Below the pieces are notes generated by a model. That model searched no databases, was not told where the DNA came from, and saw only the letters and a program-made list of their open reading frames with translations. A DNA stretch of 64,000 nt from Tetraselmis striata (lineage: Eukaryota > Chlorophyta > Chlorodendrophyceae > Chlorodendrales > Chlorodendraceae): NCBI GenBank assembly GCA_006384855.1, contig VCJN01000156.1, forward strand, positions 1-64,000, written 5' to 3'. The translations under genes and the position numbers were made by a program. This document shows positions 22,960 through 33,328 of the stretch, in pieces. The number at the start of each line of letters is the position of its first letter. Within the stretch, counting starts at the first letter, position 1.

Positions 22960-24286
22960 ATAATTGCAGCATACCTTCAGCTCCACAATGTGCCATTTGT
23001 CCTTGTGGCATTGAAGATTCCTGTGGCATCAGCAACTAGCTGGATGCTGAGAGACTCCCCGGGTTTGATGAGCCCCTCCTTCAGCAGTAGCTTGGCACGA
23101 TGCTGAAGCACCAACTTGAGATCCAGTGTGCTTGATATCATGTCCTCCGTAGTGCTGAACCCCACAGCAGCCGGCTCCTCCCCTTACTCTTTCAGCATGT
23201 CCTCCACTGATGGCCATTTGATCATCAAGTTGCCATATGGCAGCTCCATCTGCATTAGCTTCTCCATGTCCGCGTCCTACTTGGAGCTGCATAGGTTGAT
23301 GAGGCGCTGAAAGGCATCTTGAGATAGCTTCATGTCAGTGTAGACTTGCACAACGTTGTGCTCCCACAGCTAGCTTTCTAATGGCCACCAGGGTACGCCT
23401 CTCTGCTGCTTTCAAGTGATGTTTAAACTGCTTAGGCTTCAATACGGAAGCCAGCAACTCGGGGTAGTTGGCTAGGAGGACGCCTCGGATAAAGCGGGGG
23501 ATGTGCGCTGCTCGCACATCCGCTGGCTGGCCCACTAGGTCCGCCTCCTCCACGATGCCCGCCTCCTCCCCGTCAGCTCCATGCGCGTCGACATCGCCAT
23601 GCTGCTGCTGCTGCTGCTCCGCTCCTTCGTCACCGCCGGAAGGGGCTCCGAACTGTGCGCCGGGCCCGCCCTCCGCATACACAGCCAGCTGTCGTCGTCT
23701 CCGACTGCGTGGGTGAGCCACGCCTCCAGCTGCTCGGCCTTGCGGCCGATGAACGTGCGCACCGTCGCTCGGGTCGTCGCCTCCCGCACCTTGTAGGACA
23801 GGCCTGCCGGCCGCTCCCTCCCCGGCTTCTGGGCCCCGCCCTCCTCGTCACTGTCGCTGCTCTCACTACTGCCAGCTGACTCGGCCTCGCTGTCATTTCA
23901 CTCAAACATGAGCCGTATCTTGCTTGGCTTTTAGGCGCGCTACCTTCTTGTCGCGCTTCCGGCGTAGGATGTCCGCCTCCACTCGCTCGCGCCCTCTCCT
24001 CCGCCGCAAAGTTGGGACCGCAGCTCCTTCTCGACTTCTTTCTGCCAGCTGACAACCTCCCTCCAGCAACGCTCCGCCTCCTCCGAGGCCGTCGCTCTCT
24101 TCAGCAGGTACTTGATCTCTGACTCGAGGTTTTGCTGCTGGGTCGACACACGAGTCGTCGCTGCTGATATCTGCGACGACGGCCCGGCCGGCATGCCGCT
24201 CCCGCTAGCACCCGCCCCGCCTCCTCCATCACCACCGGCATCGCCGCGGCTTTCTCAGACTGCCGTTTCTTTGACTTGTAACCCAT
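22960..24286 (-). pseudogene. Decayed unrecognised gene, coiled-coil start
   Basis: On the minus strand an ATG at 24286-24284 begins a Lys-rich N-terminus (MGYKSKKRQSEKAAAM). The frame shifts near 24230, into a coiled-coil block (QQQNLESEIKYLLKRA) at about 24200-23990. A later frame at 23560-23340 carries HIPRFIRGVLLANYPELL and KQFKHHLKAAERRTL. Further on there are in-frame stops near 23280 and 23185, then SLSIQLVADATGIF at 23060-23010, and a final frame change before a possible splice donor at 22973. The pieces are collinear and read as one former protein, with at least two shifts and two stops. No family recognised; transposon origin is likely from the context. Confidence 0.45.
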
Positions 24287-24919
24287 GGTACCCGGACGGG
24301 GGACGGGGGGAGGGGGGCAAAAGACGTGGCTGTTGTAAGCAAAGATGTTATGCAAGCTGCTGTGACATGCCGTGGACTAGTGGCAGATGTTGCATCCCGA
24401 CTGTACGCGGCCGCCAGGCAGGTCGCCCCCACCGCCTGCGCACCAGCCGCATCCCGACACTGCCTGTACTACCCCCAAAGGGCTTGGCAGAGGTACCTAA
24501 AAGGTCTCTGGACATAGGTCGGGCACTATGGCGACTGCCAGTACGGCCAGAGGTATTGGAGGGCGCGTACGCGTACGCGTACGTTAGAATGTCCGATTTT
24601 CGGGCCCGGAACCGCGCTGTGGCCCCCTGGTGCTTAAAAATCACACGACCAAGCAGCGGGAGCAGCGTTATCCGGGATGGCTGCGTTGGGAGCCATGCGA
24701 TACGGCGGCTTGCACTCGTGGTGCGTCGACGATGAAAATGCTGAGTTAATGCTAGGTTGATGCAACGCCTCGGGCGGTGCGGGTACGCCATGGGGATACA
24801 CGTGGCTATTGCTTGTTGCCGTGCGCGTACTGCTATGTGTACAATGGGAGTGAAACTCCAAGAACTAGTAGGAAACATGATAAATTGAGATGAGATGAGG
24901 TGGCATACCGAACACCGAC
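24287..24919. other. Intergenic DNA upstream of the LINE insertion
   Basis: No gene seen. Contains a short CGTACG alternating tract near 24567-24583. It ends at the left copy of the 14-bp target-site duplication. Confidence 0.4.
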
Positions 24920-24933
24920 TATTCGTCCTTAAT
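24920..24933. repeat. Target-site duplication, left copy
   Basis: TATTCGTCCTTAAT, identical to 28166-28179, flanking the LINE. Confidence 0.9.
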
Positions 24934-27900
24934 TACATAAGGGCTTTCACAAAAGCGCACTACAAACAGAACTAACGTCAACTGTGAAAGGTTGCCAGGA
25001 AAAGAGAGACATGAGCATGAAACCAAGGTCGAGCAGGAGGACATGGAGCCAAGAACCAAGAAGGAGCCAAGGGAACCACGAAATCACTTAGCTGCCAGGG
25101 ACCAAAGGGACCCCCGCCCCGGGGTAGGCTATCAGCCGCGGCGAGGACGCTTGCAGCCAATGACCCGGGTCATAGCAACACATGCCGACGAGCGACGCGA
25201 CGCAGGCGCAGGAGTACCATCACGTGCCGCACGCGCGGACGCGACCCCGCCAAGAACGTTGTCTGCATGTGCCATGTTGATGAGCAAGGAGAAACGGCGG
25301 CGCCACGCAGACAAGAGCTGGCCGATTTTTTGGCCAGTGTGTGTGTGGCTAGCTTTCGCGAGCTCCACCAAGAAAGCCTCGGCATGCGGGGCCAGCGAGC
25401 CGAACTCGGAAACGGCGAATGGAACAAAGCGAAGCATGCCGGCGGCGTTTCGGACACCCTCGTCATACTTCTGGATTTTGTGGCGCTCTGCAGCCCTCAA
25501 AGCAGTCGTTGGATCCGAGCTTGACACGCCGAGGATGGGGGCAATGGTGGTATCGATAGCAACCGTGTTTCCGCGGATACCGCCATACCCGAAAAGCCCA
25601 ACATCGGCCGGCCGGCCGTCGCTGCCCTTCGGGAGAGAAACAAGCACCGACGGGTCCGTGAGGATCTGGACACCCACGCCCAGCGCGGACTTCACGTCGT
25701 GGCAAATGTCGGAAAGGCCATGTGCGGCCCACTCGTGTGCGGCGTGATTGGAGACGCCCCCAGAGCAACGTGCCACGTGATCAGCGTATGCGACCGCCCA
25801 AGTTGAAGGAGTGAACTCCACGCCAGCATCCTCAAAACGGGCCAGCATACCTTGTACCGAGAAGGAGCAAGAAGCACAAGGGCATGGCTCGCCAAGGGAG
25901 AGGACAGGAGCCGCCGGAAGGCCAAATGGGCGGCAAGCGGCAACACGGAACATGGAATCGTAGTACTCAGGGGAACGCTCACGGACTTCACCAAGGCGAC
26001 CCTCGCTTGGAGGATCAGTCACCAGGAACGCTGTCGCAGCGCGTAAGAGGCGGCCTCGGAAGCGGTTGCTGTCAGGGCCACTTGTAGGCATACGCGCAAC
26101 GAGCTTTGCGAAACGGACCGTGTGAATGCGGTGGCTCAGGGTTTCCTGTACTTTCCGCATGGAGTGCAAGGGGAAGTCCGAGTAATGCGGGATAGCTCGG
26201 AGGTCGGCCGCCGAGCGCATTGCAGACGCCGGCTCAGCCCCGGCGGCCGAGCAGCCGGCACGGGCAACGTGGGAGCGCTTGGAGGGGAGCAGCTTTAGGG
26301 CAGAGGCCAACGGCCCCGCTAGATCTTCGAGTACCGCGTCTCCACACTCCTCAACGACACGGGTATGAGCGGCGCGAAGCTCGACAGCCCACATCGGCGC
26401 CGACGCGTTGGCACCGGCATCGAGCTCCAACGTTGGGGTGGCCATAGCCTGGTGGATCGAGGACGCCCCAACAAGGTAGAGGCTATGAGGGCTGGATTCG
26501 CCGGACGGGTCGGAAAAGAACGCCCCGGCGTCGCTCAGGGTGGCGTGTTGAGCACGGAGGAAAGTCACAGCTTGGCCAACCACGAGGGCGGCAGCGCCGA
26601 CGTGGGAGGCATCTGCTATAACCACATTATCGCCGATGCCGAGGCCCCCAAATTGGACCGGGAGGGACAGCTGCGTGCGCATGGAGGGCGTATCCAAGAG
26701 GTCGGGGCTAACACCCCATATGCCGGCAAGCGTTGAAAATGCGGCGGCGTCTGCATCTTCGAGGAAAGACGTAATAGTGTCGCCATACCCCTCGGATCGA
26801 CCCAAGCCCCGAGGCGTGGAGCGGAGATGGTGGCCAAAACGACGGCCGCAAACTTGCAGCAGGCGAGTAGCAGTGTGGGAGTGGAAGTGGTCTGCCAACC
26901 CGACAAGGCGGGAGCCGAATTGGTGAAATCTTTCGACCGTTTTGTCCAGCAGTTCCCGGGCGAAAGTGGCCGAGCCCACAGGGGCCCCAAGCACCTTGAT
27001 TCCGGACGAGGAGACTGCAACACCATGCAACAAATGCCCAAATGGAAGGGCGCCGAACGGAGACGAAGAGCCAAGCTGACAATACGCCTGTCGTTTGCGA
27101 ATGGTGACGCTTAACCCAACGGCGGCAAAAGCGGACGGGGCCACCCACGTAGCAAGCGCAAGTCCATCACCAGTGCCGACCAGGTTGACGTCGTCTGAGA
27201 AAGCCGCCAACACTGAGTGACTGGGGGCAGCCGCGCCGATGCGAGCGTACACTCGGGCAGCGACGGCGGCGAACAGGATGAGGCCGAGGACGCAACCCTG
27301 GCGGGCCCCTCGACGGCTTGGAATCCGGAGAGAGGGACCGGGTTGGGAGCCGTCGAAAACGTACAGATTGGACTCTTGACCATAAAGCATGATCGTCGAA
27401 CGCAATAGAGGCTGCCAAACAGGGTCCTCGAGCAGTGTGCGGAACATTTCGGAGCGGTAGAAGGAATTGAACGCGTTTTCGGCGTCAAGCTGCACCAAGA
27501 CGAGGGATGGGTCCGAGTCTAGGAGAGATCGCACAAGGAATTGAACTAGTTCCACGCCACCCTTAACGCCAAAACCGAACTGGCCGCGGGCGGCAAGCCA
27601 TTGGGCGATGGGCTCGCCATGAGCGCGCAAGAGGACGCGCATAGCGAACCGGACAAGCACGCTGCCGATGCCAATGGGTCGAACGGACCCCTTCATGTCT
27701 CCGGCACTTAGCTCCAACGCATTGCGCTCCGCCGGCGTGAGCTTATCTAGGGGAACCAAGGTAGCGGAGGAAAGGAAATGGGCGACGCCAGCAGGGACCT
27801 CCGCATTCGCGATGGCCTCGGCTATGCCACGGAGGTGGGAGCGCGAGCAGAGGGCACGGAGAGCCTCAAAGCGGATGCCATCGAGGAATGGGGCAGAACC

Positions 27901-28165
27901 ATTGGGGCTGCTGGACAACACCTCGCAAACGTCCACCGAAGCCTCAGGGAAAGTGAGGCGGTCCAACGAGAACGGGTCCGGGAGCGCGCAAGGAACAGGG
28001 TCCGGGGTCTGGGGATGCAAGCGAAGGAGCTCTTCGTGAAGCCGCGGGCCAGTGGGCGCGAGCGGGACTGAGTGAAGGGCGGCAGCTGCGCGGCTGTACT
28101 CGCCCACCGCGGCCAAAGCCGAGGCCCGAGCAGCTTGGCGTTTGCTTACCGGCGGTGGGTCCTCA
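24934..28165 (-). mobile_element. 5'-truncated RLE-type non-LTR retrotransposon (3232 bp)
   Basis: Bounded by perfect 14-bp direct repeats (24920-24933 and 28166-28179). The element reads on the minus strand: its truncated 5' end is at 28165, its 3' end at 24934, with about 200 bp of 3' untranslated sequence and no poly(A) tail. 5' truncation, a target-site duplication of this length and a single reverse-transcriptase frame are typical of LINE insertions. The identical duplications and intact frame imply a recent event. The untruncated source copy should exist elsewhere in the genome. Confidence 0.85.
25132..28165 (-). pseudogene. Reverse transcriptase plus restriction-like endonuclease, 5'-truncated
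   Basis: The frame is open from the truncation point to a stop at 25134-25132, about 1010 codons, without its natural start. Reverse transcriptase motifs in order: SVRPIGIGSVLVRFAMR (finger region); VLVQLDAENAFNSF with the first catalytic Asp near 27485; SRRGARQGCVLG; and FSDDVN with the two catalytic Asp near 27190. After a thumb/connection region, a CPCASC...HVARC knuckle at about 25900-25780 precedes a PD-(D/E)XK endonuclease: RPADVGLF, AIDTT and HKIQKYDEG (about 25660-25480). This C-terminal arrangement is that of R2/R4/NeSL-like elements rather than APE-type LINEs. The protein would nick target DNA and prime reverse transcription from it. It also has a possible GTAAGC donor in the flanking DNA, which I think is irrelevant. 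Confidence 0.85.
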
Positions 28166-28179
28166 TATTCGTCCTTAAT
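28166..28179. repeat. Target-site duplication, right copy
   Basis: TATTCGTCCTTAAT, identical to 24920-24933. Confidence 0.9.
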
Positions 28180-29008
28180 CTTCAGCTTTTAGGAATAAAA
28201 GCCTTATAGAGATGATGAACAAAACATGCGCTTTATTTAATTATTCATAGAATATCAGGCGGCTTTCCCCGCCCGCCGTGCCCACCAGTTGCCCCGCCCG
28301 CCCGTACGGCCAAAAGATATTTATCACGAATACTATGCAGACCAAGCCGATCAATGATACGTGCTGCGACAGCATTTTCCCGCTCCCGGGACAGCGCATT
28401 ATCGAATCAACGCAAGGAACGCGCGTGTCCGCGCGCGGTTGCTTGCTGGTTTTCTATTTTAGTATGTACTGTAATTCAAATTCTGCTGACGCGGGGCGCG
28501 GCGTACAGGCGGGCGGCGGCGGCTCAGCGCGGCGGCGGCGTAGCAAAGCCGCGGTGGGGCGTGCGTGCATGATTGTTAGCGGGCGTGCTGCGCGCGGTGG
28601 CATCGTGCGACGAGCCGCGTCGCGAGGCGCGTCCGCAATAATGAACCTGCGCGTGGCCACGCGCCAACCGCCGCCCACTCCACACAACTCGCCCGGCGCC
28701 GCGACACGCGCCCCCTGGCACCTTCACCCGCCCCACCGCAGCGACGGCGCGCGCCCCGCCCGCCCCTCGCCCAGCTCGCCGCGGTGTTAGCTCCCCCGGC
28801 CAAGGCTCGCGTGCCCACCTGTGCGCCGTCAACGCCAGGTCCCGTCGGTCAGGGCGCCGGACTCGAGCGACGCGCTCTCGCCCCGCGGCGGCTGCGATAC
28901 AGCGTAGATAAGAAGACTTCCGCGTGCTTTGTGCTGAACATCGCCCAACAGCCTTTTGGCTGCAGTTCGCCATCAGCCCGCCCCATCGGAGCCCAGCCAT
29001 CTGTCACC
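28180..29008. promoter_or_regulatory. Upstream region of the Cys-repeat gene
   Basis: The left part is AT-rich (28186-28260); the right part is very GC-rich with GCGGCG and CGCGCG runs, typical of a 5' untranslated or promoter region. The leader ends CTGTCACC just before the ATG at 29009. No other gene seen. Confidence 0.4.
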
Positions 29009-30725
29009 ATGATCCACTCCCCTCAACCCCCCTCACCTCCAACGGAGCCCCCGCCTGCGCTGGTCGTCGAGCCCCCCCCGCCCAGCTCGGATCCCGTGCC
29101 GTCTCTGGAAGTCCCGGCGGCGGTGCCGCCGCCGGAGGCGACGGCAACCGCGCCTGCGACGGTACCGGTGCCGTTGCCGTTGCCTGTGCCGGTGCCCGTG
29201 GTAAACACCGTGCCCGTGACAATGCCCATACCGACGCCTGCGGCGACGAAGCCCGCTAGCGGCCGCCGCGCGCGCCCTTGCGAGTGCGGCGCGGGCGAAG
29301 CCGCCCTCGCACTGCCCGGATCAGGGCGCGCCGCCGCCCGCTGGTGCCTCGCCTGCCCAGGCAAGGTCGAGGGCGCAGTGGACGTCAGGAGCGGTAAGCC
29401 CCCATATTCCTATTCCCGGCGGTTCTCGTAACCGACGGCGTTTAAGGCCACCTCCCGGGAAATAAAGATGTAACATAATCCTTACTGCTCATGCTTAATT
29501 TCTCCCGCGACGGCAGCGACTGTACCTTTCCCCTTGCCACCGTATGTGTGAATTCCTCGACCTGAAAGTCACAGCGGAGCCCTCTTTGGCTGTTTGTTTA
29601 CAGCCGGGAGCAGCCGTCGCTGCGAGTGCGGGCGTGCCGAACCCAGCCTGGGCATGCCTGGGGAGGGCCGCTCCTCGGCGCGCTGGTGCGCCACCTGCCC
29701 CGGCAAAGACCCCGCCGCAGTGGACGTGAAGAGCAAGCGCTGTGAGTGCGGCCTGAAGCGCCCGAGCCTCGGTCTGCCCGGCGAGCCTCGTGGCGCAGCA
29801 CGCTGGTGCGCCCCCTCACCTCCCTACCCCCAATGCGGCCCGCTCTCGGCCAGCTTCCTCCAAGCTGGGGTCGACTGTCAAAACGACTTGTCGAAAAGGG
29901 TATCAGGCTTGGGTTCGTTATGTTTCAACAATGACGAATCTCCCCCCCTCAGCTTGGTGGTGGAGCGCAGGCATTATGTCCATCTTTGTTTCCGAGTTTT
30001 CAGCCGATGAGAATTAAATGTTGATAAACTGATGTACCGTTGCACCAACGGTCGCATTAGTGTGCGTCGATCCATGGCTGCAGGCATCTAATTATGTTTC
30101 TTATTGCATGCTGCAGCTACTGTAGCGCAGGCAATGAACTGATAGTCTATCTGTATTTGGATTATAGAAAAAGATTTTCACCCCTTGATGCTGTCCACCT
30201 GGTTCTTGTTTGTACCAGTGGTAAACACACTTCGTGAACATGGATGATTGCTCCGGCTGGGTTCTGATATACCCTTCCTCTGGTTCTAGGTGCGCCACTT
30301 GCCCCAACAAGCCCCCGGAGGCCGTCTCCCTCAACGTGGTCCATAAGCGCTGCGAGTGCGGCGCGCGGCGGCCCAGCCTCGGCCTGCCGGGCGAGGGGCG
30401 CGCCTCCGCCCGCTGGTGCGCCAGCTGCCCCAGCAAGCCTGAGAACGCATGCAATGTAGTCAACAAGCGCTGCGAGTGCGGCCTGCGCCGCCCCAGCCTG
30501 GGCCTGCCCGGCGAACCGCCGACCGCGGCGCGCTGGTGCGCCAGCTGCCCCAACAAGCCTGAGTGCGCCATGGACGTGGTGCACCGGCGCTGCGACTGCG
30601 GCCGCGCTGAGCCGTCCTTCTGCCCTGCGGGCGAGGGGCGCCGCGCTGCCAAGTGGTGCGCCAACTGCCCTACCAAGCCTGCCGATGCGCAGAATGTCAA
30701 GCGCAAGCGCGAGCCGGGAACGTGA
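29009..30725 (+). CDS. EsV-1-7-like Cys-repeat protein, six repeats, 340 aa
   Basis: Exons 29009-29393, 29604-29805 and 30290-30725, in phase (341 codons). Residues 1-90 are a Pro/Val/Thr-rich, probably disordered arm. Six repeats follow, each with strictly constant spacing C-x-C-x19-C-x2-C and a core of the form PSLGLPGE...ARWC. The usual repeat period is 40 residues, and a DVV.KRC link leads into the next repeat. The core resembles the EsV-1-7 motif of brown algae (found in the IMM developmental regulator), but there the last ligand is His and the first pair is C-x4-C, whereas here all four are Cys in every repeat. Each repeat probably binds one zinc. The second intron splits a Trp-Cys pair inside repeat 3. 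A KRKR at the C-terminus may be a nuclear signal. Likely a regulatory or interaction protein; function unknown. Confidence 0.7.
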
Positions 30726-32076
30726 GCGGTCCCACCCTGAGCAGGGGCAGCTCCTCCTCGAAAGGACATCCTTTCCAGCCAGGGGGCGAGGCGCCCTCCT
30801 AGCTGCCAGGCCTCAGCTGTCTTCAGCTGCCCGAGGCCGGCCTCACCTAAGAACCCCTTCGATCTCTCTCTCCCCCCCCCCCCCCCCCCCCCCTTTGGCT
30901 CCACGTCCTCCCCGTTTAATGCACGTAATACGCCGCACCCTCACGACGCTGGTCCTGTCCCCTTGTTGTCCCCTTATTGTTTGACCCTAATCCCTCCTTC
31001 ATGCATCGTTGCTCTGCTTTCATTCTTTTTGAATGCCACACATACATATTCACGTACATCCTACTCCTCATATGTCCGCCCATTTTAATAGCCATGAATC
31101 CATACCGCAGACTTTGTGTCGGTCCACAGGTCTTGGTAAAATTAACTGTTTTGCGGCGATCCTGTGTGTAAATATGTGGTAAAAGCTTTAATGTTTCGGC
31201 CGGGGGGGGGGGGGAGGGGGGGGGGGGGTCCAAAAAGTTATTTATCAGTGAAGCGTTCGCGTTTGTGCGCAATGTGATAGTGACAAAAATCACATAATAA
31301 ATCAAGCGATTGTCAATAATGCAACTGCGTTTATAAGAAGTGGGATAAGGGGTGGATACCCCCCCCCCCCCCCCCCCGATTGATTCTACAAGCGACACGT
31401 CAGTGAACGTACTGAAATGTTCCAATCCCCACCAGATGATTCTGGACATGCTTCCACACCTGTTCGGAACTTGTCCCGGCGAATCCACAGTACTGGCCTA
31501 CAGTCGCTGTCACGTGCCGAATTCAATATCCAATTAATACCTTATTCTAAGATTAATATGCTGTCCGGTATAAGTTATGATTATAGCAACCATGCCAGCC
31601 GCTATATCTCTTGCAACTAGCGACCACAAAGCGCTGGCAATGCATACCGGTAACTATGCGGACTGACTACCGTATGGCAGTATCCTATTTGGGCCCGCTC
31701 TTGCACGGCCTATATGTAATGCTTATCTGCTGCGGGGGTATACAACTATAGATTCACGTACTGTATGGGACTTGTTGTTGGGGGGGGAGGGGGCTATGAT
31801 GCTGAGTCGGTGCGCCACTGCTCCAGTGATGGTGCAAATATCAGATTCATGAGGGCGCTTGATGCCGACTCTTGCTGTGGCTGTCTCAGCTTCCTATGCA
31901 CCCAACTCGAGATCACAACTGAGTTGGGTTGACACGTCCGCACAACCGCAGCATGCCTGCTCGACACTGTACCCTGTATGCGCGATACCTCAGTACTCCT
32001 GAACACGACCCCCACCTCGCCAGTTGCAGGCACGCTGACGAAAAAGGCAAACTGCCACCGTTAGCCATCCAGCGCC
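30726..32076. other. Intergenic region between convergent genes
   Basis: 3' regions of the Cys-repeat gene and of the dioxygenase gene face each other here. It contains C runs at about 30871-30892 and 31360-31377 and a G run at 31202-31229. TGTAA occurs at about 31166. AT-rich patches are present; no gene is supported. Confidence 0.4.
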
Positions 32077-33328
32077 TCAGAAGTACGTGGTGCCAAACAC
32101 CTTCTGGTCGAAGTCCTTCTTGGCTTTTGAGCGTACCTCGGTGTTGGTGACACCGCCGGTCAGGGGGTCAGGCAGCGGGCGGTCCAGCCGATTATTGTAG
32201 GGCGGCTCCAGCACCGCACGCTGCGCGTCGGTGATGCCCTCAAAGTGGTCATCTGGCCATGACAGATAGGCGCGGCCGTAGGCAAAGTAGTGCGGTGCAA
32301 AGCGGAGCAGCGCCACGCGGCGCTCGTGCTCTGCTACCCAGGGGAGCGTGCCGTGCTGCGCCGCCTCTGCGAAGATGATGACATCGCCGGGCTCCACCGG
32401 CACCTGCTGCGTCACCTCCTGGCACGCCTCGAACTTGGTGATCTCATCCGGGCAGGGGTAGTTGGACTTGTGGGAGCCCGGGATAACGCAGAAGCCGCCA
32501 TCACCGTGCGCTGTGGGCGTCAGCGCCAAGCTGACATTTACTAGATTGCAGCGCATGCCCCCCGCGGCAAAGTCGTACGCCAAGTTGTAATTCCTCTTCC
32601 CGTCCGGCGTGAGAGCTCCTGGTGTGTTTTAGGGAGCGCAGGGAAGGGGGGGGGGGAGAGGGATTGGCACCTGCTGCTTCCACTGAAACCGTGGCTCTAC
32701 GTCTACTCATGCTACTGCTGTGGAGATGCAATTCATCGCATCAGACGCGGCTGCGGTGGCATGCGAATGACATGGAGGGAAAGTCGGGGTGTGTGCTGCA
32801 TTTGTGATAGCGGGTTGGGGCCGCACCTCCGTGGAAGTTAAAGCCCTCCGAGCCCTTGCGCTGGATGATGCACAGCGGTGCATGGTCCAGCCGATAGCCC
32901 TCACCCACAATCTCATGCAGTGTGGGCATGATCGACGGGTGGCACAGCAGGCTACGGAAGACGGCATTATCCGGTGCCGGCCAGCCCAGCATGCCGCCGA
33001 GGTCGTAGCGCCCGCGGCCGTTGCCCTTCAGCGTGGAGCTGCCCACAGCGAGCATCACCCGTGGGTCGTCCCGCTCGAGGATCTCTGCGGCGTGCTTGTC
33101 GATCGCGGCGTTGGCGGCCGCGACCTCCTCTGCGGACAGCGCGCCGCGGAGCACGCAGTAGCCCATCGTGTCGAACAGGTACTTTTGGCGCTCCGTCATT
33201 GCCGCCATCGTCGCCACACCGCGAGCGGGTGACTGCGCGCGCCGCCGCAGCAGAAAAGCGCGGGGAGGCACAGCGGGACTGGGAGCGTGCTGCAGTCCAC
33301 GAGCGAAGCGCAGTACAGCGGCGGCCAT
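32077..33328 (-). CDS. Phytanoyl-CoA dioxygenase-like Fe(II)/2-oxoglutarate enzyme with HxG motif
   Basis: Two exons, 33328-32827 and 32618-32077, joined G/GTGCGG to CCAG/GAGCTC in phase: 348 codons, 347 aa. The first 45 residues (MAAAVLRFARGLQ..., Arg-rich, no acidic residues) look like a mitochondrial or plastid targeting peptide. The catalytic core reads GYCVLRGALSAEE, then FNFHGG (His166-Gly-Gly168), GDGGFCVIPGSHKSN, EAAQHGTLPW (His256) and ERRVALL (Arg267). The His256-Arg267 spacing of 11 equals that of human PhyH, so these are the distal iron ligand and the 2-oxoglutarate-binding Arg. The usual H-x-D is H-x-G. Substrate unknown; oxygenase or halogenase activity are both possible. It is divergent from the coiled-coil gene. 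Confidence 0.8.

Noticed and set aside
5880..24290. CACTA-type terminal inverted repeats for the large element
   Set aside because: Scanned by eye for CACTA/CACTG ends with 3-bp duplications on both flanks; none paired convincingly.
30101..30904. 267-codon open frame opposite the Cys-repeat gene
   Set aside because: It mirrors the repeated exon on the other strand; the Cys-x19-Cys regularity and splice phases belong to the plus strand.
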